This document shows, piece after piece, positions 12,520 through 24,119 of a DNA stretch of 64,000 nucleotides. A model generated the notes under the pieces. That model was not told the origin of the DNA. It saw nothing but the letters and a program-made list of their open reading frames with translations, and did not search any database. The translations under genes were made by a program, and so were the position numbers. Numbering within the stretch: position 1 is the first letter of the stretch; each line of letters begins with the position of its first letter. The stretch is from Calycina herbarum (Eukaryota > Ascomycota > Leotiomycetes > Helotiales > Pezizellaceae): positions 62,001-126,000 of the forward strand of contig LLEY01000118.1 of assembly GCA_001414485.1 (NCBI GenBank). The letters are read 5' to 3'.

Positions 12520-14649
12520 AGACTTTATCAAGTGAAGTGCGTTCCCAGTTTAATTGGTCCATATACTTCACCAGCCGGATTCTGCGAATACATTAAATCC
12601 CTTCCCTTTCTCGGCTCGGTTACCAGCGATGTGATTTCTTTAGTTGCTGGTCAATGGACTGAGATTATCACGACTTACACTGTCGGTGGAAGTGGTCTTG
12701 TAGACGGGGCTTAGATCAAGGAACATTCAAATTTTATTCCGACTGGGCACTTTTCCAAACGTCCAATGCCCAAGAAAACAATTACGTATCCCCGGAATAC
12801 ATCCCCGGCCCTCTGGTACCGGGACAGACTCCAGCGACTGTCTAGGACCTTTCAGTAAGATTCGATTAGAAAGGTCATAAACGTCCTTTTCAAAAAGCTA
12901 TCGTTATTGATATTGTGGACGGGTATCTCAATCTGGGGGATAGGATTATTGTGAGACTTGGGGATCGGAGGTTTGGAGCGAAGGGTACGAGGGTGCAGAG
13001 TCTTGTTGTGGAGACGCGACGCAGTTGAAAGTACATACTCCTAGGGTTGTTGGGACTGGAGTTGGATTCCCTATTTATCTTCACCTGGAGGATAAATGGT
13101 GAAATGCTACGTTGAACCTTGATGGGGTTTCAGGAAGTCTCAACATCAGAAGTGCGGTGGATCGTGGATTTGGGCTCTCAACTGATGTAGCGTTTTCCTC
13201 CCAGGGCTGGACTTATGGAGAGAATGACTTGATAATGGATACACCTGGAGAGTATGTTATTTCCGTTCAATTGGATTATCGACAGAAGACTTTATTCAAC
13301 TCCTCAAATCATATTTCAGTATTGTCGTCCTGATAGTTCCCCGGGTTCTGTTTGCAGATCTCCATGTTCACTCGGACGACACAGTGGGAACAAATTCAAC
13401 AACTTATAACTTCTCCTACGCCCAAAAGATCGCTCTGGTCTCGACATCGTAGGCTACACAGCAAACGACTTCAACATCACAGCCAAAAAATGGGCAGCAA
13501 CCCTCTCTACCGTCCGTGAGATCAACCAAGAAGGCAACGTCGTCGTTTTCCCCGGCACAGAATGGTGCGGGAACTCAGCAGCAGGCAGAGACCACAACGT
13601 AGTTTTCCCCTCAGACCCCGTCTCCATGCGCATGCACCAGAATCGCATCTTTTGATTCCTCATGTTGGTGGAAGAAGATGTAATTTAGCTTGGCATCACC
13701 CTAAGCTTGAGAGGCTTCTTGAAATAGGTAGTGCCTGGGGGAGCTTTGAGTGGTTGCTACGTGATGCTATGCAGAGTGGGTATAAACTTGGGGTTTGTGC
13801 TAATTCTGATGAACATCGAGGACGATGTGGTGGTGGTGTTCCAGGGACTACGGTTTTTGGGACGAGAGGTGGACTCACTGGGGTTTTGGCGGGTGAAGTT
13901 TCGCGGGATGCTGTAGGGAAAGCTTTGCGAGAGAGGCATACGTTCGCAACGAGTGGGGAGAGACTTGTAGGGTCAAGAATGGAAAAGTCAACGTGAACTA
14001 CGCATTTTACGGCAACACAGGATTCTCTTCTATCGAAGACTATGATGCTACTGGTCTTGTATTCAACCGCGATCTATGGAGAGATTCAAGTGTCGAACGT
14101 CCAAATGGAGAAACTTTAAGGGTTACTTGGGGTGGGGCAAGACTTTACGATAGATATCGGGAAGCAGTATGGGATGGGGAATCAAGATCTCTGACATTGA
14201 TACTATTCATCCCTTTGGTGGCATCTCCAACATTCTAGAAGGGGAGCATATCGCATTGAATGATGGAAAAGTCACCTTCTCAACTCGCACGAGCGGCAAT
14301 TTCGATGGTGTCAACTTGACATTTCGAGGTAAAAATCCAAGTGTCATATCAACAAAAGGAAGCTTAGGTGGCTACGTGAAAGTCGGGGATCCCTTGAAAG
14401 GAAACCCGCATAAAGCACAGCCAGGAAAGAGACTTTGCAGCCGGGTGGGGTGGTAAGTCCACGGAGATTCGAGGTGGTACTGAACTCTTTGTTAGAGTCG
14501 AGGTCATCCCGGGTGTTGAGCTGCCGGTGAGAGTTGAGGGTCAATTCTCCACGTCAATTGAGGAGGGAACGGAGAAGGCGATTTATTTCGTAGGGAGGGA
14601 GTGGGATGGAGGGACGGTGGTTACGAGTCCTTTATTCTTTACGACATGA
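12520..14649 (+). pseudogene. Broken DUF3604 (PHP-phosphoesterase-like) gene
   Basis: Pieces in different frames follow the order of the DUF3604 family, whose members carry PHP-like metal-binding motifs; the reaction is not established. Recognisable parts: N-terminal beta-rich region (12533-13000, e.g. YSDWALFQTSNAQ, FQKAIVIDIVDGYLN), middle region (13112-13333), metal-site motif DLHVHSDDT at 13357-13383, FPGTEWCGNS near 13550-13575, HVGGRRCNLAWHHP near 13656-13700, NSDEHRGR near 13800-13825, and a C-terminal domain ending at TGA 14647. Damage: in-frame TAG at 12712, 12843 and 12867, and frame changes near 12715, 13025-13100, 13430, 13640, 13980, 14190 and 14450. The change near 13640 also removes the stretch normally lying between the WCGNS and HVGG motifs. 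The TAGs are where the family has Trp or Gln, which fits RIP-like transitions. No intact copy lies in the window. Confidence 0.8.
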
Positions 14650-17600
14650 CTATTCTTACTGCTCGAAATAGTAAATTTATTCAATGGTGAAATCCGCGGA
14701 CTTTACTAAATAGAAGAAAAAGTGAAGTGATCCATAGCTCTGGTGCTAACCCCTGTTACCTACTCCGTCTCAGAAATCATGCTGCTCTTAATACCACCAA
14801 GTATCAAGTGTTAGGAGGAATCAATCGGGGGCAGTTCTGTAGAAGCTCTCTAATTGGAAATCAAATGGCTTATTTTGATGTCTCAAAAACTACCAACTGT
14901 CTCGGGAGAATCCCCCCCTGCTTTTTCCAGCCAAAAATAGTCACGTGTCTTGCATTGTTGGCGCTGCTCCTTCATGCTCTCTGACACAAATATTAGGCTG
15001 TGTTAATACGAATTTAGTTCAGCACGATGCCCAAACACAGACCCGAGAGCCTGACCACCAGTGTCAAAAGACGTCAAGTCGGTGACTTGAAAATCTCGTG
15101 TTATGCAGCCTTCACGAATTAAAGCTCTTCCCGAAAAAAGAATCGGTCATGCGGCCGCATTGAAAAACCACCTATCTGGCGGCAGGCGGCAGGCGGTGAG
15201 TTTGTTGAAAGAAAGATAACCCAAAATGCGCCCTCGTATATTTCCCCGCCTCCATTCCAGCCCCTTGACAAGAGCACAGCATAGTCCACGGGCCTCCTCT
15301 GTGGTGGGAGAAATACAAATGCCCAAACTGTTTGAAGCGAGATTCGATTCAAAGAAAAGGTTAGTGGGAAAGAGCCAATTCCCAATGCCGGAGGACTTAA
15401 TTCCATCCGGTTTTAGGGGATAGTTTCAAAGAAAAACAGAAAAAAGCGTTAGCGCACAGGGATAATCGTGTACTAGGTGTGTGATAGTAGTTCGTATATG
15501 TACGATAAACTCCTCGTGAAATGAAGGTTGTGTAACCAAATAGTGCACAAATAGAGTTTCATCTCGCGAAGCGCCATGGACTAAACGAACGTGCTTCCAG
15601 ACGGAAGCCCCCACCGATGGGAAAACTAGAAAGCATATTTAGATTAAAACGCAAACCGACAGAGTGGTACCCTCATTGGCTATAATTTGAAAAGTCAAGG
15701 TTGATTCATGGAATGTTAGAAAAAGGAGAAGAGAAATAACCGACCTGAGTGTGTAACCGAGCTGGCGACTATCGCGTCCACATGTGGTGACACGAATTTT
15801 ATATGTGGGCCAAGGCAGGGTATCGTAGATAGGTGAAAAGGCGGGGGTTGAGAAACCTGGTCGAGGGCTTGGGCGCCTAATTTTGATCTTTGCATCGACG
15901 TGGGTCTTAGCCAGGGCTGCCAGCCATGCCATCTAAGGATTGCTGTCAAAGTGGAGCTTGCTGTACGTACGTTGAGAAAATTTCGGATGAATGGCTCAAG
16001 TCTTCGGGGATAGGAAGGAACATTCTATTGTACGTAAAATACAACACACCGTACTCTCCACGCGTTACAAGGAACATCGATACCTTAACTTGCATATGTA
16101 CTATGTAAATTTTGACATAAAAAAGCGTGGTGAGGCAACCTTAATGTCCAAACGCAGTATCAAGCTCATCGTGGCATCAGGCCGCTCGCGGGTACGTCAA
16201 ACATATTCAGCAAGGTTGGTTGCAACCGAAACCACTGGTTTTGGCAGTCGTTTATGCATGACATCCATCATCTAGCCATCCGTTTACGACGAATGAAAGC
16301 TGAACCTGCATTTGTTGGCACTCTAAAAGTTGATTGGCTGATCGATTTATGCGCGTTCCTTTGTGACTTTACCCCCAGCGGCCCCCAAACGGATCAAGTA
16401 GGTATGAAACAGAGGCTCAGACTTTGCAGCGGCCGTGGCTATGATGAAAGTATATCAGAACCTTGAATTCGAATTTGAATCCTTGTTCAAAACAACCACG
16501 TTTTCCCCCTCTCTCGACCAGGGAAACGGCACACGAACACGAGGATTACAAAGTGACCTTGTCGCAGTAAGGAAGACACGGGGGACTTCATTCACCCGGA
16601 TTTATTTTGGTGATGGAGAGATGGAGAGAGAGAGAGGCAATGCCGAGTTGCCATGCGGTGATGCTACTGTATGCTGTATCCTCGCCTCTGCCATGCGTTC
16701 ATTTGACAAGGGCCGGAATGCAATCTAGGAAGTTGCTCGAGCATACATTGTATGGTGTGTCGTAAGTAAATGGGTGTCCTCTCAATCGTTGCCATGCTCC
16801 ATGCATGTGAGAGAAATAGGAAATCAGAAAAGTGAGAAATTGCGGCCTGGATCGAAAGATCGACCAGAAGGTAAAATCTACTGAGTGTAGCCGCAAAATC
16901 TACTCGGGGTAGCTGAAGTATACCTGTACCAATAGATAAATGTATTCCAATTGCTTAGTTACAATAACTTACCCAACTTACCCATAACCAACACACACCG
17001 ATATCAAATACAGCCCTACGAACATGCAGTAAGAATAACACAACATAGGCCGCCAAAGCTCCAAACTTCTATTCTCCAACCATTTTTGTTAGCCGATGCA
17101 GATCCAACCGTCAATTCACAACGGTTGCGCCAGGAAACCCAGCGACCGCAGCTTCCTCGTCAGCTTCCGCGGCCTTAAGAAATAATAGACCTGACCGAGC
17201 TATAATAATGTATGTGGTCGTGATGCTGTTTGTGGAAGCGCGATTTCGGTTATTGGACTGATAAATGCAGACTATATGGGGAATTTCCTAATGCGGCTAC
17301 ACCCAAAATAAGGTTGCTTTGGTTAGTTGCCCGAAAGGAATTAATAAAGTAATTGGGCGCCAGGGCAGCCTCGTTTCTTCTTTTTCGAGAAGGTGGTTTT
17401 GTTGGTGGCGATTCTTCCGGGACTGTGAACTGTCACTTGACTCGAGATCTTTCATATTTCACACCGATCAAAAGCTTCCTGGCAATGAAACATCACGAAT
17501 TATGTCGCATTACGTGTGTATCATTGACCACTCTTCGTCGCATGCTGCCACGGAATATGATGGCTGGTTTTCCCTTCTGCCAAACAATTCATCTAAGCCG

Positions 17601-17676
17601 GAGGGTTTTTCACCCTGGTGGCACAATTTTGGGAAGCGTACGACTATGGACGTTTCATTTCCTGCAGACTAGTAAC
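14650..17676. other. Intergenic region, no supported gene
   Basis: About 3 kb with normal composition and only short ORFs lacking recognisable domains. It includes a GGCGGCA tandem near 15178-15195. I see no tRNA, splice-supported gene or transposon end in it. Confidence 0.5.
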
Positions 17677-18255
17677 CTAGTCAAGATAACGGCGTAAACA
17701 GATTCGAGCCAGCAGACTTTGGATCAAGGATCTACTAAGGATGTGACGAGAAGCACCACAAGCATAGGAAGTAAAACCTCCAATAAGCGCCCAAAGACGG
17801 AGAAAGGTGCCCATGCGAACTGCATGCTGCATAGCTGATAGTCTGGTAGATTGCGGGATGGTGGTGGGCGGTCTCTGTGTGGGATGGTGTAGAAGCTGTT
17901 GGGCCGTTCGCCAGGATGTCTTGAGAGGGGAGGGGGACGAATCCTTTGTTTTTCGTGATTGAGCTGATTTATTCTGCGAAGCGCGATCGTGAGTGGCGGG
18001 GATCATGATAGCAGCCAGCTGATTTTGCGTGGTCGCCAATGGAGGGAGATAATTTGAAGTGCCGATGAGCTTGAGCCGTGAAAACCCCTTACGACGCATG
18101 AAGTCCAGCCACCGATCGGGGCTGGATAGTATCCAGTGAAAGTTCTTCAATGGTGATGTAGGAATAGAGAAGAAAGGGGCGGAGATAGAATCCGTTCTAG
18201 AGGTGGCAAAGGGGAGTAGGGGGCAGGCAACAGTCAGCTCTGTTGGTTCCAACAT
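17677..18255 (-). CDS. Possible hypothetical protein, 192 aa (doubtful)
   Basis: An ATG-to-stop frame encoding a basic Ser/Thr/Pro-rich protein with a moderately hydrophobic stretch near residues 145-165 (TFLRLWALIGGFTSYACG). No family is recognised. No convincing splice sites or promoter were found, and composition alone does not separate it from a chance ORF. It is listed because it is the longest uninterrupted frame between the DUF3604 remnant and the HET gene. It could be one exon of a larger gene or not coding at all. Confidence 0.22.
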   Translation of the reverse strand: MLEPTELTVACPLLPFATSRTDSISAPFFSIPTSPLKNFHWILSSPDRWLDFMRRKGFSRLKLIGTSNYLPPLATTQNQLAAIMIPATHDRASQNKSAQSRKTKDSSPSPLKTSWRTAQQLLHHPTQRPPTTIPQSTRLSAMQHAVRMGTFLRLWALIGGFTSYACGASRHILSRSLIQSLLARICLRRYLD

Positions 18256-19477
18256 AGGAAAGCTTGGTATCTCAAAATCTGGGAGCGAACTGCTCGAATT
18301 CCATCAGTCCTGCCGTGATGTTTTAATACCGACACCCTCATCTGTATCTTGCGTGGGGCATTTGCTTTGAATTCGGCGGACGCAAGATTATTTTTGTAGC
18401 ACGTAAGATTTTCCCGCTAGCGAGCTCCCGTCTCTTCATGTGCTTCTTGTGTGTGTGTGGATAATGGCCAGAAGGAACCACCACGATAACAATTCTGGGA
18501 GATCAAGCAGAACAGGTGAGACTATTCAGTCTCCGCTACTCAAAGCACCTGCGCTATACAAGGTTGGTAACTATTTGCGGACTGAAGGTTGAGATTGTTT
18601 GCTGATAATCCTTCATCAGACAGGCCTTCCTCCCCCGAAAATCGCTCCTCTTTCCCGTTTGCTTTCCAAAGTTACAAGACAAATCGCACGAATACAGACT
18701 TGAGAGAGGGGGGGGGGGGGGGGGTGACGAAGGTTGGGATGGTGAGAGAAGGTTGGGGGAAGTACGAAACGATTTCAAGGGCCGTCTGCTAGATTTTAGA
18801 TGGTGCGGCTGGGTCTCAATGGTCGCCTAGACTCTCTGGTAGTTGAATGTGAAGCACTAGTTGGTGCGAAGGACAAAATAATTCTTAGCTGTCTCAAAAT
18901 AGAAATGCAGAGATATTTCCGTTGAAAATACCTCGTCGAAATTGCTTGGTGCGTATTATTCAGCTGAATGTCGCCGCATTCGTTTGTCGTATCAAGAGTC
19001 TCTGTCGAGTTTACACGAATTACCTTTGACGTGACTAGTTTGCCGGAGGTATGGTATTGGTTGCCCCCTCTCGGCCCCAGTAGGTTCTTTTTAGCAAAGG
19101 AGTAGTCTGGAAGTCTTATGAAAATCGAGACTTCTTAAAATTTTAAAAAATGGGGAGCTATGATTAACTCGCAGATACGAAAAGGAGCTAAGCAGTAAGC
19201 ATCTGAAACGTAGATATTCTGGAACTTTGAACTTAAGAGGCACCTTGTTTGGAGTAAGCAAATTGGGGGAGGGGGAGGGAATGTTCAATTCCCCTATATA
19301 ATTTGGAAGATTCGAAGCAAGGAGACTACAAAAAAATGGCGTGGGGAGAGTTTTCCTGGTTAGCCGCTCCGTTGTTTCCGAATGAAGCAAGAGTTAAGCC
19401 TCATGGGATCTTGAATCAATAAAAAGAACATTGGTCATACAATAAGAGCCACTTCGCAAGGAACCACAAGCAAAATA
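18256..19477. other. Intergenic region downstream of the HET gene
   Basis: No gene seen. It contains a long G homopolymer (18708-18724). The right part is the 3' flank of the minus-strand HET gene. Confidence 0.6.
18708..18724. repeat. Poly-G tract, 17 G
   Basis: Uninterrupted run of 17 G on the plus strand, preceded by GAGAGA. It is likely to be length-variable and prone to sequencing error. Confidence 0.9.
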
Positions 19478-21307
19478 TCATATCAATTCAAAATCTCGCG
19501 CAACGTACTTTTGAGAGGCAATTCCATCCAATGCCTCCCCATTCATAATTCCATGAATATATGCTTCACCCACAAGCTTGAATGTGTTTCCATCCCCCCT
19601 GAGAATGATCGGTGTCGAGCAGCCGAATATGATGCAAATCAAATCCCCATTCTTGCATACATTGCCACCAAGTCCAACGTTTCCTGATGCAGTAGTGATC
19701 AAGCGTCTTGAGCTCCAATGCTGTGAGTCTCTATAATCAAAGAATTCTGCAGTTGTACAGTTCGAAGTTAGATTCCTTCGGTGAGCAAGCTCTTCATGTG
19801 CCCATGTTTCAATTGTTTTGCCGGACACCATGAGGGTTCTGTTATAGTAATACCATCCTTCGAAAGTCTGGGGACTAGGGAAGCTTTTTTGTTCAGATGA
19901 CCACAAACAGCATTGTTGTATGAACAAGTCCGACACATCGTTCAACATATCGTCCGTTGGTTTGGGTATTGGAGGTAGTGAACCGGCTATAAGTGATTGA
20001 CAAATTGCATCAATTGTCTTTCTGCCGTTGTAAAGGAAGGGTTTTGAGACTGTTTGATGGAGTGTGCTCTCAAATGAAGAGCTCGAGGATTCTTCAAGCA
20101 CTTGAGCTAAACCATCAACATGATCTACAACAAAGCCTCGAACATTTAAAGTCCCCTTTTGTGTATCGATAGATACTGTCGCATTGGAATTCTTGTCAGC
20201 GAAAACAGGGGTCAATGATGAAATCGAAGAATTGATGGTGGATGTTACCCGATGACAAAAGTCGGGAACCCATGACGGTAATTCGATGTCCAGGGTCCTC
20301 TCATAGACAGGAAGTCCGGATAGACTAAGAATGTCCAATCTGTTCGAATTTTGAATTATCTTGATCGTGGCTTGTTTGTATGTCTCCGCAATAGAGATGT
20401 TGTAGTCAGGATGTGGGACGATTTCTGAGCTATCGCTTGCTAGGTTCAAAATGGCGTATATTTTATCTCGTGAATCGGAGCATGACGCAGGACCAGTCTT
20501 GTAAAGAGTTCGAAGTAGCGAGTCGTTTTCCCATGGCTCTCTATGGAAATAGGTCCCAGCAAGGGAGAAGGTCCCATACTCAAGTACCAGACTTTCTTGT
20601 TTCAAAAGTAGTGGCCTCTGTATCCTCTGTTGCTTGATCAAAACATCTAAGCACCCCGAGATAGAGGAGGTATCAAGCTGATCAGGGCCACAGAATACCA
20701 CCGCGTCTTTAGCCGCGACCATTTCCTGGATGATCCAGATCCGTCTCCACCACGAACGTCGCAACATGTGGTATAACGCTCGCCACTCCGTAGAATTTTT
20801 TCTTGTTAGCAGAGAGTTTTGTATCCACTCGCCAGAGTTTTCTCTTTGCTGGCTGATTTTTCGTATCATTTGAAAAGCTTTTTTGCTATTTTCCCTCTCA
20901 GGCCCCAGCCATACTGTCACAAGTTGTGCCTGCGCATATATCTGTCGCATTTTTAGGATCTGGTGGCTCTTCTCATTTATGTCGTTTTGGTTGATGCAAA
21001 TAGCATCTACCCAGATAGGGATATTTCCTAGACCACGTTCCCTACGAGACTTCAACGCTGCGGCCAAGTTTGGACCGACGGTCAACCTTTCCCCGTCGAC
21101 AGTGATTTCTTGGGGTAAGATTTGATTGGAAACCTCATCTGACCAGGCATAAGATAGAGCATGGTAGTCCGGGTGGTCGTTCAGTGACACTTGGAAGAGT
21201 GAACATTGGATGCTAAAGGGCTCTTGGGGATTTGCCGGGTGGATTTTGAGAAGTCGAATCGCAATGCCGTCAGCTTCAAGCGGGGTGTATTGAAAGGACG
21301 CAGGCAT
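19478..21307 (-). CDS. HET-domain (heterokaryon incompatibility) protein, 609 aa
   Basis: Single uninterrupted exon. The N-terminal HET domain (PF06985) is clear: YHALSYAW at residues 48-55, IPIWVDAICINQ at 96-107, then KMRQIYAQAQLVTVWLGPE at about 119-137. The family is tied to non-self recognition between fungal colonies and to programmed cell death; most members have unknown partners. The C-terminal half is poorly conserved, as usual, but ends with the LVGEAYIHGIMNGEAL-type motif common in long HET proteins. Start chosen at MPASFQYTPLE because the domain normally begins close after it; an in-frame ATG 21 codons upstream (21370) is possible. No premature stop, so it may be functional. It is transcribed leftward, and a MITE sits about 0.5 kb upstream. 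It is not RIP-mutated although small RIP islands flank it. Confidence 0.92.
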   Translation of the reverse strand: MPASFQYTPLEADGIAIRLLKIHPANPQEPFSIQCSLFQVSLNDHPDYHALSYAWSDEVSNQILPQEITVDGERLTVGPNLAAALKSRRERGLGNIPIWVDAICINQNDINEKSHQILKMRQIYAQAQLVTVWLGPERENSKKAFQMIRKISQQRENSGEWIQNSLLTRKNSTEWRALYHMLRRSWWRRIWIIQEMVAAKDAVVFCGPDQLDTSSISGCLDVLIKQQRIQRPLLLKQESLVLEYGTFSLAGTYFHREPWENDSLLRTLYKTGPASCSDSRDKIYAILNLASDSSEIVPHPDYNISIAETYKQATIKIIQNSNRLDILSLSGLPVYERTLDIELPSWVPDFCHRVTSTINSSISSLTPVFADKNSNATVSIDTQKGTLNVRGFVVDHVDGLAQVLEESSSSSFESTLHQTVSKPFLYNGRKTIDAICQSLIAGSLPPIPKPTDDMLNDVSDLFIQQCCLWSSEQKSFPSPQTFEGWYYYNRTLMVSGKTIETWAHEELAHRRNLTSNCTTAEFFDYRDSQHWSSRRLITTASGNVGLGGNVCKNGDLICIIFGCSTPIILRGDGNTFKLVGEAYIHGIMNGEALDGIASQKYVARDFELI

Positions 21308-21768
21308 GTTGATTGCATCTAGCTCAAACTGCAACAGAGTTAGACTTCTAGCATATTCTTGTTCCCTCAATCCTCTGAAGAGGTACTGTTTAGACTTACC
21401 GGTCGTGATTGCTCGACACGGTGAAAGTCAACGTAAAATCCAGCAGAAGTTCACGACAGGCCGCGGAGAACGAAACTGGGCGATATGCGGTGCTTCATTT
21501 ACATGGTAAGCTCTGCTGCCTGTTTAGGTGAAGGCAGCTTCGAGATGAAATTCTCAGGTCGTGAGTTATCTAGGTGCTGCGCCACGTCAGAACCTCGTGA
21601 GAACACTCGATATAGTAATTGCATCTCTAAACCCCATTGAACAGGCTTATATATGCATGATATGTTGATAATGGAAAATAAATCGTTGTTAACTTGTTCG
21701 ACATTGCCAGTCTTTCTTCCAGGAGCAGGGATGCAAGTCGGCACGTGACTATGCAAAATAAAAGTTTT
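21308..21768. other. Upstream region of the HET gene
   Basis: Probable promoter and 5' leader of the minus-strand HET gene, lying between its start codon and the MITE target duplication. No specific box could be assigned. Confidence 0.45.
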
Positions 21769-21776
21769 AGATAGCG

Positions 21777-22470
21777 TTATCTCAGTTCCTCAGCCTCTAC
21801 TGCCAAGGACCGCTTTGATGACTTTAGAAAGCGGGGCGAAAAAAGTCTAGATTAAGCTTAGTACAGTTTACGATAGATTAGTAAAGAACGTAGTCCTTTG
21901 GATAGAGTCTTTGGTAATAGCTTTGGTAATAAACGTCTATTTGGTTTTAATATATCGAGGTAGAATATTAATATTTTAATAACTACTCTCTTAAGCTAAA
22001 ATCTATCTTACTAAACTACGTAAAAATACCCTTTTTACCTATATATCTATCTCTATCAATGCCTTAAAGCTATAGAGACGAGTAATCTTTTAGCTATATA
22101 TTACTTAAAAAAGAATAAAATACTATTTAAGAATTACTCTTTTTTAATATTTTAATATTATAATATAACTACGCTCTTATATAAAAATTTCCTCTAATAA
22201 ACTACTAGAAAGTATATATAGAACTCTCTTAAAAGTTATTTTTACTAATTAAAACTATATTTATAGTAGATTCTTTATTCTATATTATAGTAATATAAAG
22301 TTTAAGTTACGTTTTATTACTAAAGCTATTACTAAAAGCTCTTGGACGCTCTAGCAAAAACTAGCCTGCTCTACCCTTTCTACGATATGATTAGTTACTT
22401 AATTAGATTTAGTCTATGTCTAATATACATAGGTCGGTTTGCTAAAAGAGCGGCTGAGGAACTGAGATAA
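21777..22470. mobile_element. Non-autonomous DNA transposon (MITE), hAT-like, 694 bp, RIP-mutated
   Basis: Perfect 19-bp terminal inverted repeats (TTATCTCAGTTCCTCAGCC at 21777-21795 and its complement at 22452-22470), flanked by a perfect 8-bp target duplication AGATAGCG (21769-21776 and 22471-22478). An 8-bp duplication is typical of hAT elements, although the terminal sequence is not one I can name. The interior is very AT- and TpA-rich with stops in all frames, so it encodes nothing now. Whether it once carried a transposase is unclear; 694 bp is too short for a full one. Confidence 0.85.
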
Positions 22471-22478
22471 AGATAGCG

Positions 22479-24119
22479 CACTATTAGTAAATGGTTCTTC
22501 ATTAGGATGTGAATTGTAGACTTCTGTGTACTATATTAAGTTGAAGGATAACAACGAATATAGGAAAAGACAGCAGTGGGTCGGTCATTAGTTGCTCATG
22601 TGCTGAAAGTCACGTTTTAGATACGGTGGACATTAAAAGTGGTAGTAAATAAATTACCCCCCGTTGCTTGAGTTTCCCAGTATTATTTTGGAACACAAAA
22701 GACTTGATTGTTCCAACAAAGACCTAAAGTAACAGTCCCACATTGTTCCAAGTGCGTAGGATAATTTACTCGAACTACCCTAGAAAGTTAAAACAACGAA
22801 GGCTAGTAACTCTGAAACACACGAGTATTATATTTGTAGTGTACGGTGATATTCAGGTGTCATGCTTCGAAAGATTTCATCGAAGGTTTTATCGCAGATT
22901 CAAAATACGACGGAAAGCTCCTACGTATTCGTGGGCGTTTCGCCACAAAAAACGTCTCTACTCGACTCTCATCACAATCGATTCTATACTTGCGTCAAAA
23001 CCCTGCATCCCCCTGAACTTGGTGTTTCAAAAATGGAGTAGTTCCGTCTAACAAACTCATATCAATATCGCCAGCGTCTAGTCTCTTGAAGTACACGGCT
23101 TGACAAATTTAGTAACGCAAATAGTACGTTTCACTTCAAAAAGCTTGCTTTTCAATCCAAAATGATCTAAGTATGAGAAAGGTCTCTGAGGGTCTAATTA
23201 TCGAGGACTGAGTTTCGAGCTGTAATATCCAGATTCCGGTGGCTTAATTTATTTCGTAGAATGTTCCGTTCGCGAGGGTCAATATGTATTATAATTCTCT
23301 GGGTAGTTCAAATTAACAGGTAATTCTGCCCCCAGTCGTGTCAACTACTTAGGACTTCTTTGCGTCTTCCGATCGATTTGTTAAATAGATGAACTGGGGT
23401 TGAAATTACTTTGAGCGGGGTTTTAAGGTTCAACTTATTATCTAGATCGTCTCTAAATTAACTATTTGCATAGTGAAACTGATGGGGTGAATGTTTTAAT
23501 TTCTTTCTTAGACCAAAGACATTAGCGAATAATAATTTTATAAAAGGAGAAATTAGAGAAAGAAGTATGTCAGTGTGAATCCCAGGAATATTTAGAAATG
23601 AACATCCATTAACCCCATTCCTGTGCCATAACATGCCTAATTCTCAAATCCGACGGTAAGAGAGATATGCAGATCACAGGGACTGGTCTTTTACTAGTTA
23701 TTGGTGTGACTTCCCCTCTTTTATTGGATTCCCAAAACCTCTTTTGTGTGATTTTGCAAGGAACCTATAATCTAGTCATTAACAGATGGGTGAAATTAAT
23801 AGTCCAACAAAACTTTGGATGACAACCTAGGTAGCATGTCTTTGAATCCTGTTTTTATGTAACTATTAGGTGCTTTGTTAATGTGATTCAGTAGCAAGCC
23901 AGTTAGTTCCATGTAACAGCATAACATTCACGATTTCTGTGATGTCTCGTGCTGCTTTCTGGGTGCTTTCTTAATGTTTAAGGTGCCTCTTTCAAGTGAT
24001 TCAGGGACTTCAATAAACTTACACCTCTTTTCGGTCTATAAGAAGGCTTCTCATTGACCTTCCCATTGTCCTTTCTGAAACACAAACCTTACAGAAAAAC
24101 AAATCTTCCTAGCAATACA
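22479..24119. other. Intergenic, moderately AT-rich, no supported gene
   Basis: No recognised coding region. A 102-codon frame at 22743-23051 has no recognisable features. The last part (about 24030-24119) is probably the promoter and leader of the Cys-rich gene. Confidence 0.5.

Noticed and set aside
22743..23051. 102-codon plus-strand frame next to the MITE
   Set aside because: Arg/Tyr-rich, no recognisable feature; in AT-rich decayed sequence.
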